64,000 nt of DNA from Amoebidium appalachense (taxonomy: Eukaryota; Ichthyosporea). The stretch spans positions 3,038,001 to 3,102,000 of the forward strand of contig CAVNZM010000003.1 in assembly GCA_963693365.1 (NCBI GenBank). The letters are read 5' to 3'. The position numbers and the translations under genes were made by a program. Shown here piece after piece: positions 1 through 10,090 of the stretch. Position 1 is the stretch's first letter. Every line of letters begins with the position of its first letter. The notes beneath the pieces are model-generated. The model was given only the letters and a program-made list of their open reading frames with translations. It had not been told where the DNA came from and did no database searches.

Positions 1-435
1 TGGTGGAACCCTGCAGTCCCCCTCAGTCCCCACTTCCCCGCTCCCATCCAACCACAGGCACACGTGGGTACACATAAACAATTTTGCACGACCACAAGGA
101 CACGGGCAAAGGTCCCCCTCCCCACCATCCTCTACACACACACACACACACACACACAACACACACACACACACACACGCACAACCATAGGACTCCAATA
201 CACACACACACACACACACACACACAACACAAAGATGCACACACACGCACACGCACAGGCACAGACACCTACTTGCGCGCAATACACATTTTGTTTGCTT
301 GTATGTATCCCACAGCCGAGTTTTATGCCAAGGCTGCCCCTCGGCCACCCCACCATACCACTTGTCCCGCCCCTTCACTCCTTGTTCCCGCCACCTACCC
401 GGTATGTTCTTCACCCCCTCTTCCCCCCCACCTAC
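1..435. other. Intron of the GT31-like gene with CA microsatellites
   Basis: This stretch lies downstream, in gene orientation, of the glycosyltransferase exon that ends at 436, so it is probably the start of its first intron. It holds (CA)n tracts at about 137-178 and 200-232 and nothing I can support as an exon on either strand. The long reading frames here are translations of the CA repeat. Confidence 0.5.
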
Positions 436-448
436 CCGGTATGTTCTT
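391..448 (-). repeat. Duplicated 5' splice-site block
   Basis: The same 21 bases occur at 391-411 and 428-448, a period of 37 bases. On the minus strand the block carries the last codons of the GT31-like exon (encoding KNIP) and the GTAGGTGG donor. The intron therefore begins with a second copy of the exon end and donor. Confidence 0.75.
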
Positions 449-976
449 GAGGGCGTCGTTCTTCCAGCCATCTGTGTCCTCTATCTTGCTGGCCGAGTCT
501 ACCCCGACCTTCTGCTTGGCCAGCCCGTCCTGGCCCGACAGCACATCATTGACCACCAGCCCGCCCACCTCGCTCTGCCGGTCGCCTATGACCAGCACGT
601 TGCTGAAGGCCCCCAGCCACGTGTGCTGCAGCACGGGCAGCCGCACGGCCGCCACGTCGCCGCCCGTCTTGAGAGCCACGGCAAAGCGCCCCAGCACCTC
701 CTTGCGCTCGGCCTGCAGCCGCTGCTGGTCGTGCCCGGCCAGCACGCGCTGGTGCACGGCAAGCTGCTGGGCCGACGCACGCGCAGGCACGTCCGGAGGG
801 GGAGCGCGGTGGACCACAGGCACGCGGGCAAGCAGGGCCGACGAGGTGTGTGCTGGCAGCAGCTCGAAGAACACGAGTAGGGCAAGCACAAGGAGCACCC
901 CGTAGCGCACCACTTGTGCTAGCGCCACGCAGCGCTTGGCCCGCTGGGGCTCTCCCGCCAGCAGCCCCGGGGGCAT
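436..976 (-). CDS. Fringe/GT31-family glycosyltransferase, N-terminal exon (partial)
   Basis: This is the first coding exon, with ATG at 976-974 and a GTAGGTGG donor after 436, about 180 residues in phase 1. After a short basic N-terminus (MPPGLLAGEPQRAKR) there is one hydrophobic segment, about residues 22-41 (VVRYGVLLVLALLVFFELL), which fits a type II Golgi membrane anchor. A stem follows. From about residue 98 the sequence FAVALKTGGDVAAVRLPVL then QHTWLGAFSNVLVIGDRQ matches the start of the Fringe/core-1 GT31 fold, where a conserved beta strand (V-K-T), an R-x-x-x-L-x-x-T-W helix and a second beta strand precede the nucleotide-sugar site. GWKNDALKNIPG fits the later GWK..K..P motif. The catalytic DDD region must lie on exons beyond the window edge. 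Such enzymes add Gal or GlcNAc in beta-1,3 linkage in the Golgi; the acceptor cannot be told here. The family call rests on pattern memory. Confidence 0.62.
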
Positions 977-1147
977 AATGAAGACTGTAGACAGGCAAAA
1001 TAGAGCGCGTGAAGGATGCCCAGTAGTGGGCCAAGAGGCACCAAGTGGGATAGGGTCAGGCACCAAGTGAACCAAGAAACAGGGGGCGTGTGGGTGGGTG
1101 TAGGTCACTGAAGGTGCACAGCATATGTGATAGCTGCCGGTTTGCGT

Positions 1148-1378
1148 ATGACAAAAAAAAACACTCTAACGTTTCTTTGTGTGTTGCGCCTTCTGGCTGC
1201 ACAGTCTGACAGTGATGCGTGTTGTGAGGACCGTATACAGGGACTGCATGCCCAGCTGCGAAGTTGTGTGTGCCTGTGCTGTGTGCCCGGCTGTGTGCCC
1301 GAGTGCAGGAGCGGCTGTGAGCATCTGATCGGCCGGGTGGCGGCCAAGGCCTCCTTCCTCCCTCTATCCGGATCCTGA
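1148..1378 (+). CDS. Doubtful small cysteine-rich secreted peptide
   Basis: This is an uninterrupted ATG-to-TGA frame of 76 codons. The N-terminus MTKKNTLTFLCVLRLLAAQS looks like a signal peptide: two lysines, a hydrophobic core, then a small-residue region. The rest is rich in cysteine, with a CC pair followed by C-x-C-x-CC-x2-C-x3-C-x3-C-x3-C spacing. I recognise no family. The frame lies where promoter or 5' UTR sequence of the divergent GT31-like gene is expected, and nothing outside the frame supports transcription, so it may be chance. Confidence 0.18.
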   Translation: MTKKNTLTFLCVLRLLAAQSDSDACCEDRIQGLHAQLRSCVCLCCVPGCVPECRSGCEHLIGRVAAKASFLPLSGS

Positions 1379-1485
1379 GGCCTTTGGACTTGGTGGTTGG
1401 ATCGCATTCCGAATTAAACCGCTGGATGCTGATTGGCTAACGTAGTTTATCCGGCGTGCAGCCATTGGTCAGTGTTTATGCATGC

Positions 1486-1495
1486 CCATATATGG
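1486..1495. promoter_or_regulatory. CArG-like / TATA-containing box
   Basis: CCATATATGG is a perfect CC(A/T)6GG palindrome. The same box occurs twice upstream of the transketolase start. It could bind a MADS-box factor or simply serve as a TATA element. It lies about 510 bases upstream of the GT31-like ATG. Confidence 0.35.
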
Positions 1496-1700
1496 CTACA
1501 TACACAAACGAGCCTGGCGGCCGCGGCCCTGCCCCTGCAGCCGGGCAGCTCTGGTTGGCACCAACTGTGGGCTGACTGGTATACGGGTCCAACCTGCACT
1601 TTATTGTATGAGCTTGTCCTTGGCAAAATGGCCTTACTAGCTCACACAGCCAATGATTTTGACAAACGTGCCTTGAAACACAACTGGTGTTCCGATTTAG

Positions 1701-1764
<64 letters not shown>
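1701..1764. repeat. Poly-C tract
   Basis: About 64 consecutive C residues (G on the minus strand), followed by C-rich sequence to about 1835. It is one of many long G/C homopolymers in the window, and its true length is likely uncertain in the assembly. Confidence 0.95.
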
Positions 1765-1766
<2 letters not shown>

Positions 1767-2223
1767 CCCGGCCAACTTGCGGCCCTCCCCTTACCCCCCT
1801 CCCCACCCTCCGCCCGCCCACCACTCCCACCCCCATCAGATGAGCACCCCAGCCCAGGGCAGATTCGCTGTCGCCCGTTTATTTGGATGTAGTGTTGTGG
1901 ACCGGTCGGCACCGTTGCAAGGGTCACTTGCCAAAAGTAAAAGTCATGTGCAGTGTGGGAAGTCCAATTTGCCCCCACGTCTGTGCACCCAGAGCCAGTT
2001 TATTTGATAACACCTTCATGACTGGCAGTATCCAAGTGCTGCCCTGGCCCACAAGCTATCCTCTGTCCTACGGACTGTCCATAGACAACAGGCTTGCAAA
2101 CAAACAAGTTGGAGGGAATGGAGCTGCCGTGCAGCACCCAGGTGGGGGGGCATTGTTACACACAGCCAGGGCCTCTGGCTGGCACCTTGCCGGGGTTCAA
2201 GTGCCGCTGCAGGGTGCGTGCTC

Positions 2224-3823
2224 TCATGTGGCGCATAGCCCCACACCAGGGCCACCCCACAGTGTTGGCTGTGTTCGTGCAGGGGCAGGTACCTGCGAAA
2301 TGCATGGGTCTACTCGCTCTGCCCTCAGGTTGCACCCATATGTCTAGCTATGGTCTGTGGGCACATGCACGGATATGGGTAGGGTGGCTCGGTGTGCCAC
2401 AGCCACCTAGGCAGTGTGCCTGGCTGGTGCTGTAGGGCCTATCTGCACACCCAGCTGCTCTGTTTGTGGCCCAGCGGCCCACACAGACCCCACCTCTGTG
2501 GCCAGCAGGCTGGCTGCTAGGTGGTTGGGTGCAGGGGTAGGTCGATAGTCAGGCGGAGGCCCCTGGGCCCCACCGTGCACTGCAGGCACTGGGCTGTCAC
2601 GTGACTGGCTGCTATGGCGGCCAAGGGGCCCACGTCCACAAGCACACACACCTCAGCACCCTGCACACACCCTAACCCTCAGCACACCACCCTGTCCCCA
2701 CCCCTTCCCCCCCTCCCCCCGGAAAAAAAAAAGAGAGAAAAAGAAAAAGGCGCACCACTCCCCAAACCCGGAACCCACCTGTGCCCTCGGCACCGTGGCC
2801 AGGCCACTGATATTGCTGAAGCTCAGTGCCAAACTTGGTGTCTCCGCCTCCGCCTGTGCCGGCCTGAGCATATCTCAGCCAGGCCCTCCCCCCCTTCACA
2901 AAAAGCCCTTACTACCTGCCAGACACCAACCTTGGTTCCTGTGCCTGTGTCCTATCCTGGCTGGCCACCCTGTCAGGGCCCACCACCCCTTCAGCCTCAG
3001 CCACTGCCGGTTGGGTCTGTGTGCACACGGGTTGGAGCTGGGCGGTCGCTGAGTCGGTGGGTGGCTGCAGGGCTGCAGGGATACAGGTCAGCACTCACAC
3101 AGGACTGGGGGTTGTGAATATAGGGGTAAAGGGGGGGGGGGGGTCCGTGCTTGAGAAAAGAGCAGGGTGGGAAAGAAGTGAGTGAGAAATGATCATGGCA
3201 TCTCTTTGGAGAGCAGAAGGACAAGGGACTGACCCATGTGCAGGGGTGTCCAACAGATCTAGGATAAGCACGAGATAGAGGGATGGCCAGCAGAGGTCTG
3301 GCTGTGCAGCGCTGAGAGAGTGTCCCTTGTGTGCAGGCAAAGAGAGTGCCTGTGGCCCCTGCGAGGGAGGAGGGCATACGTGAGCCCAGGCAGTGCCTTG
3401 CATAGGCCTGTATGGTCCCTTCCTGGAACATGACCCGCACGGCCTGGTTCGGCCCATCCTCTGGCAGCACCACCTTGCCTGCAGTAACCGTCAGCCCCAC
3501 CCCCCTCCCAGACACGCACACACACAGGCAAGCACGCACCTTCGTACCAGCCTTCGCCTGCCGGGCCCAGCCTCCTAAACCACATCTTGCTGCCTCTGGC
3601 CGGGGCCTCTGCCGTGCGCGGGCCCACCAGCAGGCCCTGCTGCGCCACCTAGCCCTGCCCAAGCCCGTGGCGGTAGGCCGGCAGCCGCGCCATGGTGCCT
3701 GTCGCTACAGCAGCCACGCAGCATGTGCCCTCACTTGCTGTGGCTGCAGCTGGGTGCCGCAGTGGCAGCTCACCTTGGCACACAGCTGCGCGACTCCACT
3801 GCGCAACTGCGGATCTGATTCAT
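2224..3823 (-). CDS. Unknown small protein with a Tudor-like segment
   Basis: Six exons join in consistent phase: 3823-3774, 3595-3540, 3478-3380, 2853-2779, 2579-2494 and 2292-2224. They encode about 144 residues, with ATG at 3823 and TGA at 2224-2226. The best part is residues 18-67, which read GSKMWFRRLGPAGEGWYEG then KVVLPEDGPNQAVRVMF then QEGTIQAYARHCLG. This W-x-x-G-x-V ... V-x-V-x-F-x-[ED]-G-T pattern resembles the strands of Tudor/chromo-like barrels, which often bind methylated residues. The C-terminal half is Gly/Pro-rich and has no domain I know. The second exon could instead begin earlier, because an in-frame TAG precedes it and several AG acceptors are possible. The ATG lies 118 bases from the divergent NSUN start, so the two genes probably share a promoter. 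Gene status is inferred only from phase agreement and composition. Confidence 0.42.
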
Positions 3824-3941
3824 CGATCAGCCGTCAGCAGCAGCACACAGGAGACACCACGGCTTTTTTCAGAGGGCCGTGGGAGACACAGACAACAAGT
3901 CGGCCCAGGCCCTCCCCAGCGCGCAGTCTCAGACCGGCGCC

Positions 3942-5251
3942 ATGAGCGGCAAGCGCGGCGGGGCAGCTAGCCGGTCGCAGGCCAAGCGCCAGGAGAGGGA
4001 GCGGCTGGCGCGAGACGCCGTGCTGGCGTCCTTTGCGGCCTTCTACACAGGTTTCTACGGCGACCGCTGGCCCGCCCTGGTGGCGGCGCTGCAGGGCGAC
4101 AGTCCGCCCTGTGCGCTGGTCAACGTGTGTGCCGACGCGCAGGACACGCAGGCCTGGCTGGACCAGCTGCCGGACGCCGTGCAGGTGCCCGGCCTGCTGC
4201 TGCGCGCCGTCCAGCGCACGGGCCCAGAGCCCCGGCTGCCGCCGCCCGGGCGGGACCGGCACGGGCTGAGCCTGTACTACTGCCTGGACGCAGCCAGCCT
4301 GCTGTCCGTGCAGGCGCTGGCGCTGCAGGCCAGCCACAGCGTGCTGGACCTGTGCGCGGCACCGGGCGGCAAGGCGCTGGCCTGCATGCAGCTGCTGGCC
4401 ACAGGCACAGGCACCCTCACGGCAAACGACCCCTCACCGGACAGGAGGAGGCGCCTGGCCCAGGTCGGTGGGTGGCAGCTCTGGGCTCTGGCTGTGCACG
4501 TGTATGTGTGGGTAGAGGTGACGCGATGCTGTGGATGGGAAGGGGTCGGGCAGGGGGAGGAGAAGGGGAGGAAGGGGGGGGGGGGAGGGGGGGGGGGAGG
4601 GGGAGGGGGGGGGGGGGGGATGGGGGGGATGCCCAGTGGCCTCGCCTGGACGAAGGATATTGTAGCCTTGATGGCAGTGGGGGGTGCCTGGAGAGGAGAG
4701 GGTCAGGGTGTTTGTGCAACAGGTGGCCCGGCTCTTTTTCGTGGGGGTAGTGGCAGCCTCTAGGGCGGGGCCTGTTGGCTAGGAGGGTGGCTGTGCACGT
4801 GGTGCTGAGGGTGTGCACGTGGCCAGGTGTTCCAGGACCACTTCCCCGAGGCCGTGCGGCAGCGCATCACCGTCACAGGCCATGACGGCACCCGCTGGCC
4901 ACACCACGAGCAGGGACTGTACCACAGGTAAGGGGGGGCTGTGTGTCCGCAGGGGCACACATGGGCCTGCACTTCACGCAAATATTGCAGTTGGGTACAC
5001 AACTACTCATATTCACGTGTGTACACACACGAACGGGGCCGCACATACACCTGCAGATGCTCTGACACACACAAAAAAAACCCTGCATATGCACACATAT
5101 GCATACACTGTTGCTGACATCGACAGGCACACAAGTTGAAAATATGAGCTCATGCTTTGCATATGGGATAAGGGGTTTTGTCTCGGTGCCACGTATATCA
5201 TGATGAAGAAGGGGGCGTCGGGGGGGTTCTGCTGCTGGTGGTGGTTAGCGG

Positions 5252-5304
<53 letters not shown>

Positions 5305-5524
5305 CTCCCAAAAATAGTGATTTGGCGTGGCCGTTAATTTATAGACGTCGTGCGGCCGTGGGTACTGTGTGCCACTGGGAAGAGAGAGAGTGGGGAGAGG
5401 GGGGGGGGAGGGAGGGGGGGGGCCTGAGAGTGTGAGCCTCCTGTGCTCTGCTGGCTGCAATATGGAAAGGGTGACCTAGACTGAACCACGAGGCTGTGGA
5501 TCACCAAAGTTTTTTTTTTTTTTT

Positions 5525-5556
<32 letters not shown>

Positions 5557-6074
5557 GAAGACAAGGGGGTTAATTGTGTTACACGATTGAGGTTGATACG
5601 GTGTGGGATGCCTTTTAGTGTGCTGTATGGGGCATGGCATGATACAGGGCACATCTCTGACGCTGGTGCAGGGTGCTTGTGGATGCGCCGTGCTCGACCG
5701 AGCGGCACGTGCTGCGGGACGAGCAGGAGCTGGCCACATGGACCAGCAGGCGCCCGGCCCACAACCACAGCAGGCAGGTGGCCCTGCTGCGGGCCGCACT
5801 GGGCGCATGTGCCGTGGGCGGCAGGGTGGTCTACAGCACATGCGCCCTCAGCCCAGTGGAGAACGACCAGGTCGTGGAGAAGGTCGTGAGGAGGCTGGGC
5901 AGGCGGTTCACTCTCCGACTGGTCAGGCCCCAATACCCGTTTGGGGAGGCCACACAGCTGGGCTGGATCGTGCTGCCCGACACGGGCCAGGGCAGGGGGC
6001 CATTGTACATCAGTGTGGTGGACAAGGTGGGCGTGAGGGAGGAGGCCAGCGACAGTGAGAGCAGTGACGAGTAG
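3942..6074 (+). CDS. NSUN3/4-type RNA cytosine-C5 methyltransferase
   Basis: Three exons (3942-4463, 4827-4927, 5672-6074) encode 341 residues, ending at TAG 6072-6074. The protein is a NOL1/NOP2/Sun methyltransferase using S-adenosylmethionine. Motif I is DLCAAPGGK (about 136-144), the SAM loop. Motif IV is VLVDAPCSTERH (Cys about 215) and motif VI is VVYSTCALSPVEN (Cys about 264). These are the two catalytic cysteines of RNA m5C methyltransferases, and both are present. The N-terminal FYTGFYGDRWPALVAAL stretch and the compact length without a PUA domain match the mitochondrial pair NSUN3 (tRNA-Met) and NSUN4 (12S rRNA); I cannot decide between them. The first 20 residues are rich in Arg, Lys, Ser and Ala, compatible with mitochondrial import. 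The tail ends in an acidic SDSESSDE. An upstream in-frame GTG is ignored in favour of GCGCCATGA. Intron 2 carries a G run, then a T run joined to a G run. Confidence 0.9.
5254..5304. repeat. Poly-G tract in NSUN intron 2
   Basis: About 51 consecutive G residues on the sense strand, with quadruplex-forming potential. Confidence 0.95.
5507..5554 (+). repeat. T-run fused to G-run
   Basis: About 28 T followed directly by 20 G, in NSUN intron 2, sense orientation. It is the first of a recurring family of T(n)G(n) composites in this window. Confidence 0.9.
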
Positions 6075-6411
6075 ATGCACGAACGCGGGGGCGCATGAAT
6101 GGTGGGCGGGTTTATTTTTAGCAGGGCCCAATGGGCCAACCAGCTGGCACGGCACCCACAGGGTGCCGGCTGGCCAATAAGGCAAGGCATGGTGCCGGGC
6201 AACCAGTTACAGCCAGTCTGATACCGGCCAGCCAATCACACAAGGGCCTGGTGCCGGGCAGCCAATTACAGACGGTAATTCATAGCAGGCCTGGTGCCGG
6301 CTAGCCAATCACAGCAAGCCTGTGCCGGACAGCCAATAAAAGCACAGCCTGGTGCCGGCTAGCCAATCACAGCAGGCCTGGTGCCGGTCAGCCAACCACA
6401 GCAAGTGCAGG
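6075..6411. repeat. CCAAT-bearing ~36-bp tandem array between convergent genes
   Basis: From about 6130 to 6410 an imperfect unit of about 30-36 bases repeats roughly eight times: a GGTGCCGG core, then AGCCAATCACAGCA, then GCCT. Six units keep an exact CCAAT. The array fills the space between the NSUN stop (6074) and the TGT stop (6412), so it is 3' UTR or terminator rather than promoter. AATAAA at 6335-6340 (+) and its complement TTTATT at 6111-6116 (AATAAA on -) would make the two 3' UTRs overlap across the array. Confidence 0.8.
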
Positions 6412-6608
6412 TCACAGGTCACCAGCCATGATTGCCGTGCGTACGCTGTGCATGTGCTGCACCATGAAGTGCAGGTTGTGCAGCGTGGCCAGCGTCAGCC
6501 CACTCAGCTCATGCGCCTGGAACAGGTGGTGCATGTAGCTCAGCCTGCAACACTCGTCAGACCCATGCACACATACACACACCACACACAAAAACACACA
6601 TGCGCACG

Positions 6609-6651
<43 letters not shown>

Positions 6652-7353
6652 ACGTGTGGTGTTGGCATGTCCAGCACGTGCAACCGTCCTCAATGGGGCC
6701 ATGGTGGTTGCGGTGGCGAGTGGCCCGCACCTGCATGGGGCCATCCCTGTGCCCTCATATTACGGTCAGGGGGCTGCGGGTGGGATGGTGGTGGAGAGTC
6801 CCCAAGGGATGCAAGTAGGGGGGTGGGAATGGGGTGGCTTATCTCTCCATCGACCAATTAATATCTTTGCTCTGTATTCATGTGTGCATTCTTAACCTAA
6901 GTTATTCACATGCTCACCAGTGCATATACCTTATTTCATGCACCGTACATTCATTGCCATGTCTGGACACAAACACATCGATCTATTCATTTGAGCCTAT
7001 CCTTTTGTGTGCATATTCATATCTGATTCGAAATGCCTTTCTCTTTGGATATGCTGCAAATAGCCAATCGAACGATTGCTAAAATGCCCCGATCCTCTCT
7101 CTCCCCCCTCCCCCCTCGCCCTCCCCGTTGTTTTTGTGGGGAGGAGGGGGGAAGACTAGTGAGTGGCAGATGGGCCTGTGTGTGTGCACGTGCAGGGCAG
7201 GAGTTACATACCGTGTCAGCAGCAGACCGTGCCTGCTTGCCCGTGTGGGGTATGCCGAGTCGAAGGTGTCGAACCCCAAGGGCACACATGCATCCAGGCT
7301 GGCTAGGTCCCCGATGCCCAGCAGGTGCCGTGGCTGCAACATTTTCAGTGAAA

Positions 7354-7391
<38 letters not shown>

Positions 7392-7531
7392 TTCCCCCCC
7401 CCCCCTTCCCCCCACCCTCAGCATCACGCACCATGTGTGCCGGCAGCATGGGGGCCAGATAGCCCAGCATGGCCACCATCTCGGCACGGTCCTTGCCCAG
7501 GCTGCCCCCTACCATGCATGTCAGCAACCAT

Positions 7532-7572
<41 letters not shown>

Positions 7573-9949
7573 CACGCACCCACAGCCAGGCCGTCAAATG
7601 CATGGCCACACAGCAGCTCCAGGCTCTCTCTCCTCATGGCACGGTCCACCCCCCCGTGCACAATCTGCCCAACAGTCAGCAGCAGCCCCAGCACGCCCCA
7701 ATATGGCAGGCCCCAGCATGCACGTACGGCATAGATGGCCTGGCCCTTGGGGTCTGCTTGGTGCGTGGCCAGTGACCGCAGCTGCCACCGGTGGGTCCGG
7801 TCCAGCGCCTGCCTGCATGCATGCATGGGCCCCTGAGAATGGGCTCTTTGATACTTGGTGGGTTTATGCATGTGCACACTAATATCCGGGATGCATGGCT
7901 AGTGTTGTGCATGACATTCCAACCCTGCACACACCTGAGGCGGGCCGTGTCTGTGCTGTATGGGGGCAGCTCATCCAGGGGCACAATGATATCCGACAGG
8001 TAGGCCTTCTGCGCCTGCACACTGCTCTCGGGCGTCAGCAGCACAGGGCTGCCGTCCCTGCAGCCCACATGCCCTTAGCAATTGCACACCCTGCAGCCCA
8101 CATGCCCTTAGCAATTGCACACCCTGCAACCATATATTGCCCTATAATCACTGGAACCCCCATCAACCCCCGCCCTCCCTCCCCCCCCCCTCCCTCCCCC
8201 TTCCCCCTTGCTCCCCAGCGCTCTAGCCTCTAGTCCAACCGTGCATGCGTGCTTGCCCCCACCTGTAGGATTTGAAGAGCACCCCCTCCTCACTGACCTT
8301 GGTCACCAGCGAGGGGGAGGGTGCCCGGCCCCTCCTACCCTTGAGCTCCTCATCCACCTCCCCATATGCCAGCGAGAACACCTGCACCACCACGTGATAT
8401 CACTAAACACCTGCACCACCACGTGATATCACTGAGCACCTGCACCACCACGTGATATCACTGAGCACCTGCACCACCACGTGATATCACTGAACACCTG
8501 CACCACCACGTGATATCACTGAGCACCTGCACCACCACGTGATATCACTGAACACCTGCACCACCACGTGATATCACTGAACACCTGCACCACCACGTGA
8601 TATCACTGAGCACCTGCACCACCACGTGATATCACTGAGCACCTGCACCACCACGTGATATGACTGCATGTGTCAGCGAGAACACCTGCACCACCACGTG
8701 ATATCACTGCATGTGTCAGCGAGAGGGAGAGGTGGGCGCAGGTTATCTAATAAATTGCAGGGAACAGGAGGAGGGACCAGGACAAAACCAAAGTTCCCGA
8801 TTACCGCTGCGCCCCCCCCCCTTTTCCACACACATTGCTATTCTTCCGTATCGGCTGCAGCATTGATGGTCCTTCCAGACAGGCCACCATTCACCACCTG
8901 TCCACGTGTACAGCTACAGGTGCAGTGGCCCTATGGCCTATTCGGTGCCACCCAAAAAACAGCCCATTCCGGGCCTTTCTTTAAGCCACCGCTAGCGCCT
9001 CCCCCCCCCCCCCCCATCCCCCTCTCCGACCCTCCCCCCCCCCCCCCCCCCCCCCCCCCCACCACCACACACACACACACATTGCCACCAACAGCACCAC
9101 CATCCCGACCCCGCTCTTCCCCACTGATAGCCGGGCGGCATAAGACAGCCACGGCCATACCAACCCCTTGCACCAGCCCATGCTTTCAAGCTACTCCTCA
9201 ACCCCACCACATCTGTACCCCCCCAAGACCACCACCATCACCACAACCCACCCACACAACAAACATCAGCACACAACACCCACCTGGAACCCTCCCGAGT
9301 CCGTGATGATGGGCCCGCTGTATCCCGTGAACTTGTGCAGCCCGCCGGCCTAATTCCCAGTCAGTGGGGATTGGCAGGCAGGTGGCCTGGGGGTGCAGCA
9401 CGCACCTCACGGATGACGTCAGGCCCAGGGTGCAGCAGCAGGTGGTACGTGTTGCTGTGCACACCCCTCAGAATCACCCCCCTCCCCCTAGATCTATCTT
9501 TCCCTCCCCTACCCCCTTCTTATCCCCCCACCCCCACCCCCACCCCCATCCCCCCCCCCCCCAATAAATAAATAAATAAATAAATACATAACTTGCAGTG
9601 GTATGTATTACAGGCTTTAATACAGCCCCAAAGAGTACCTCCTTTACTATCGTGCATGACGGGCAGTGTACCAATACACAAGTGTATCACCAAGATGGTG
9701 TATTGATGCTGGTGATACACGTGTATTGGTGCACTGCCCGTCATGCACGATAGTAAAGGAAGTTAGCTAAAGCTCCATCTTTGCACATGTATAAATATTT
9801 AGACGCAACACCATATTGTGACTCTACTATGGTAATTTACTAATGAAAGGGTGCGTACTTATACGCCTCGCATATTAATACTCCTTGGGGCTGTATTAAA
9901 GCGCGAGGGACACCTGAAGTACAAGCCATAAAATCAGCTGCAGCCTCCC

Positions 9950-10004
<55 letters not shown>

Positions 10005-10038
10005 AGCACCAACAGGAAAATCTTAGCTGCAGGACCCG

Positions 10039-10090
<52 letters not shown>

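Larger units (their letters stand above)
977..2223. other. Intergenic region upstream of the GT31-like gene
   Basis: No gene is supported on either strand except a doubtful small cysteine-rich reading frame at 1148-1378 (+). The region contains CCAAT-type motifs as ATTGG at about 1433 and 1464, a perfect CC(A/T)6GG box at 1486-1495, and an uninterrupted run of about 64 C at 1701-1764. It probably holds the promoter of the minus-strand glycosyltransferase and the 3' end of the next minus-strand gene. Confidence 0.5.

Noticed and set aside
23-268. Reading frames made of Cys-Val, His-Thr or Pro/Gly runs, here and at many other sites
   Set aside because: They are translations of CA/GT and C/G repeats in several frames and have no start, splice or family support.
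3640-3700. In-frame TAG within a minus-strand ORF starting MARLPAYRHGLGQG, suggesting stop-codon recoding
   Set aside because: An alternative exon join avoids the TAG, and TAG is used as a genuine stop in NSUN, ERH, cyclin Y and SART3.
8378-8715. CRISPR-like array of regular repeats
   Set aside because: Units are contiguous without unique spacers, and the sequence is an intron of a eukaryotic gene.
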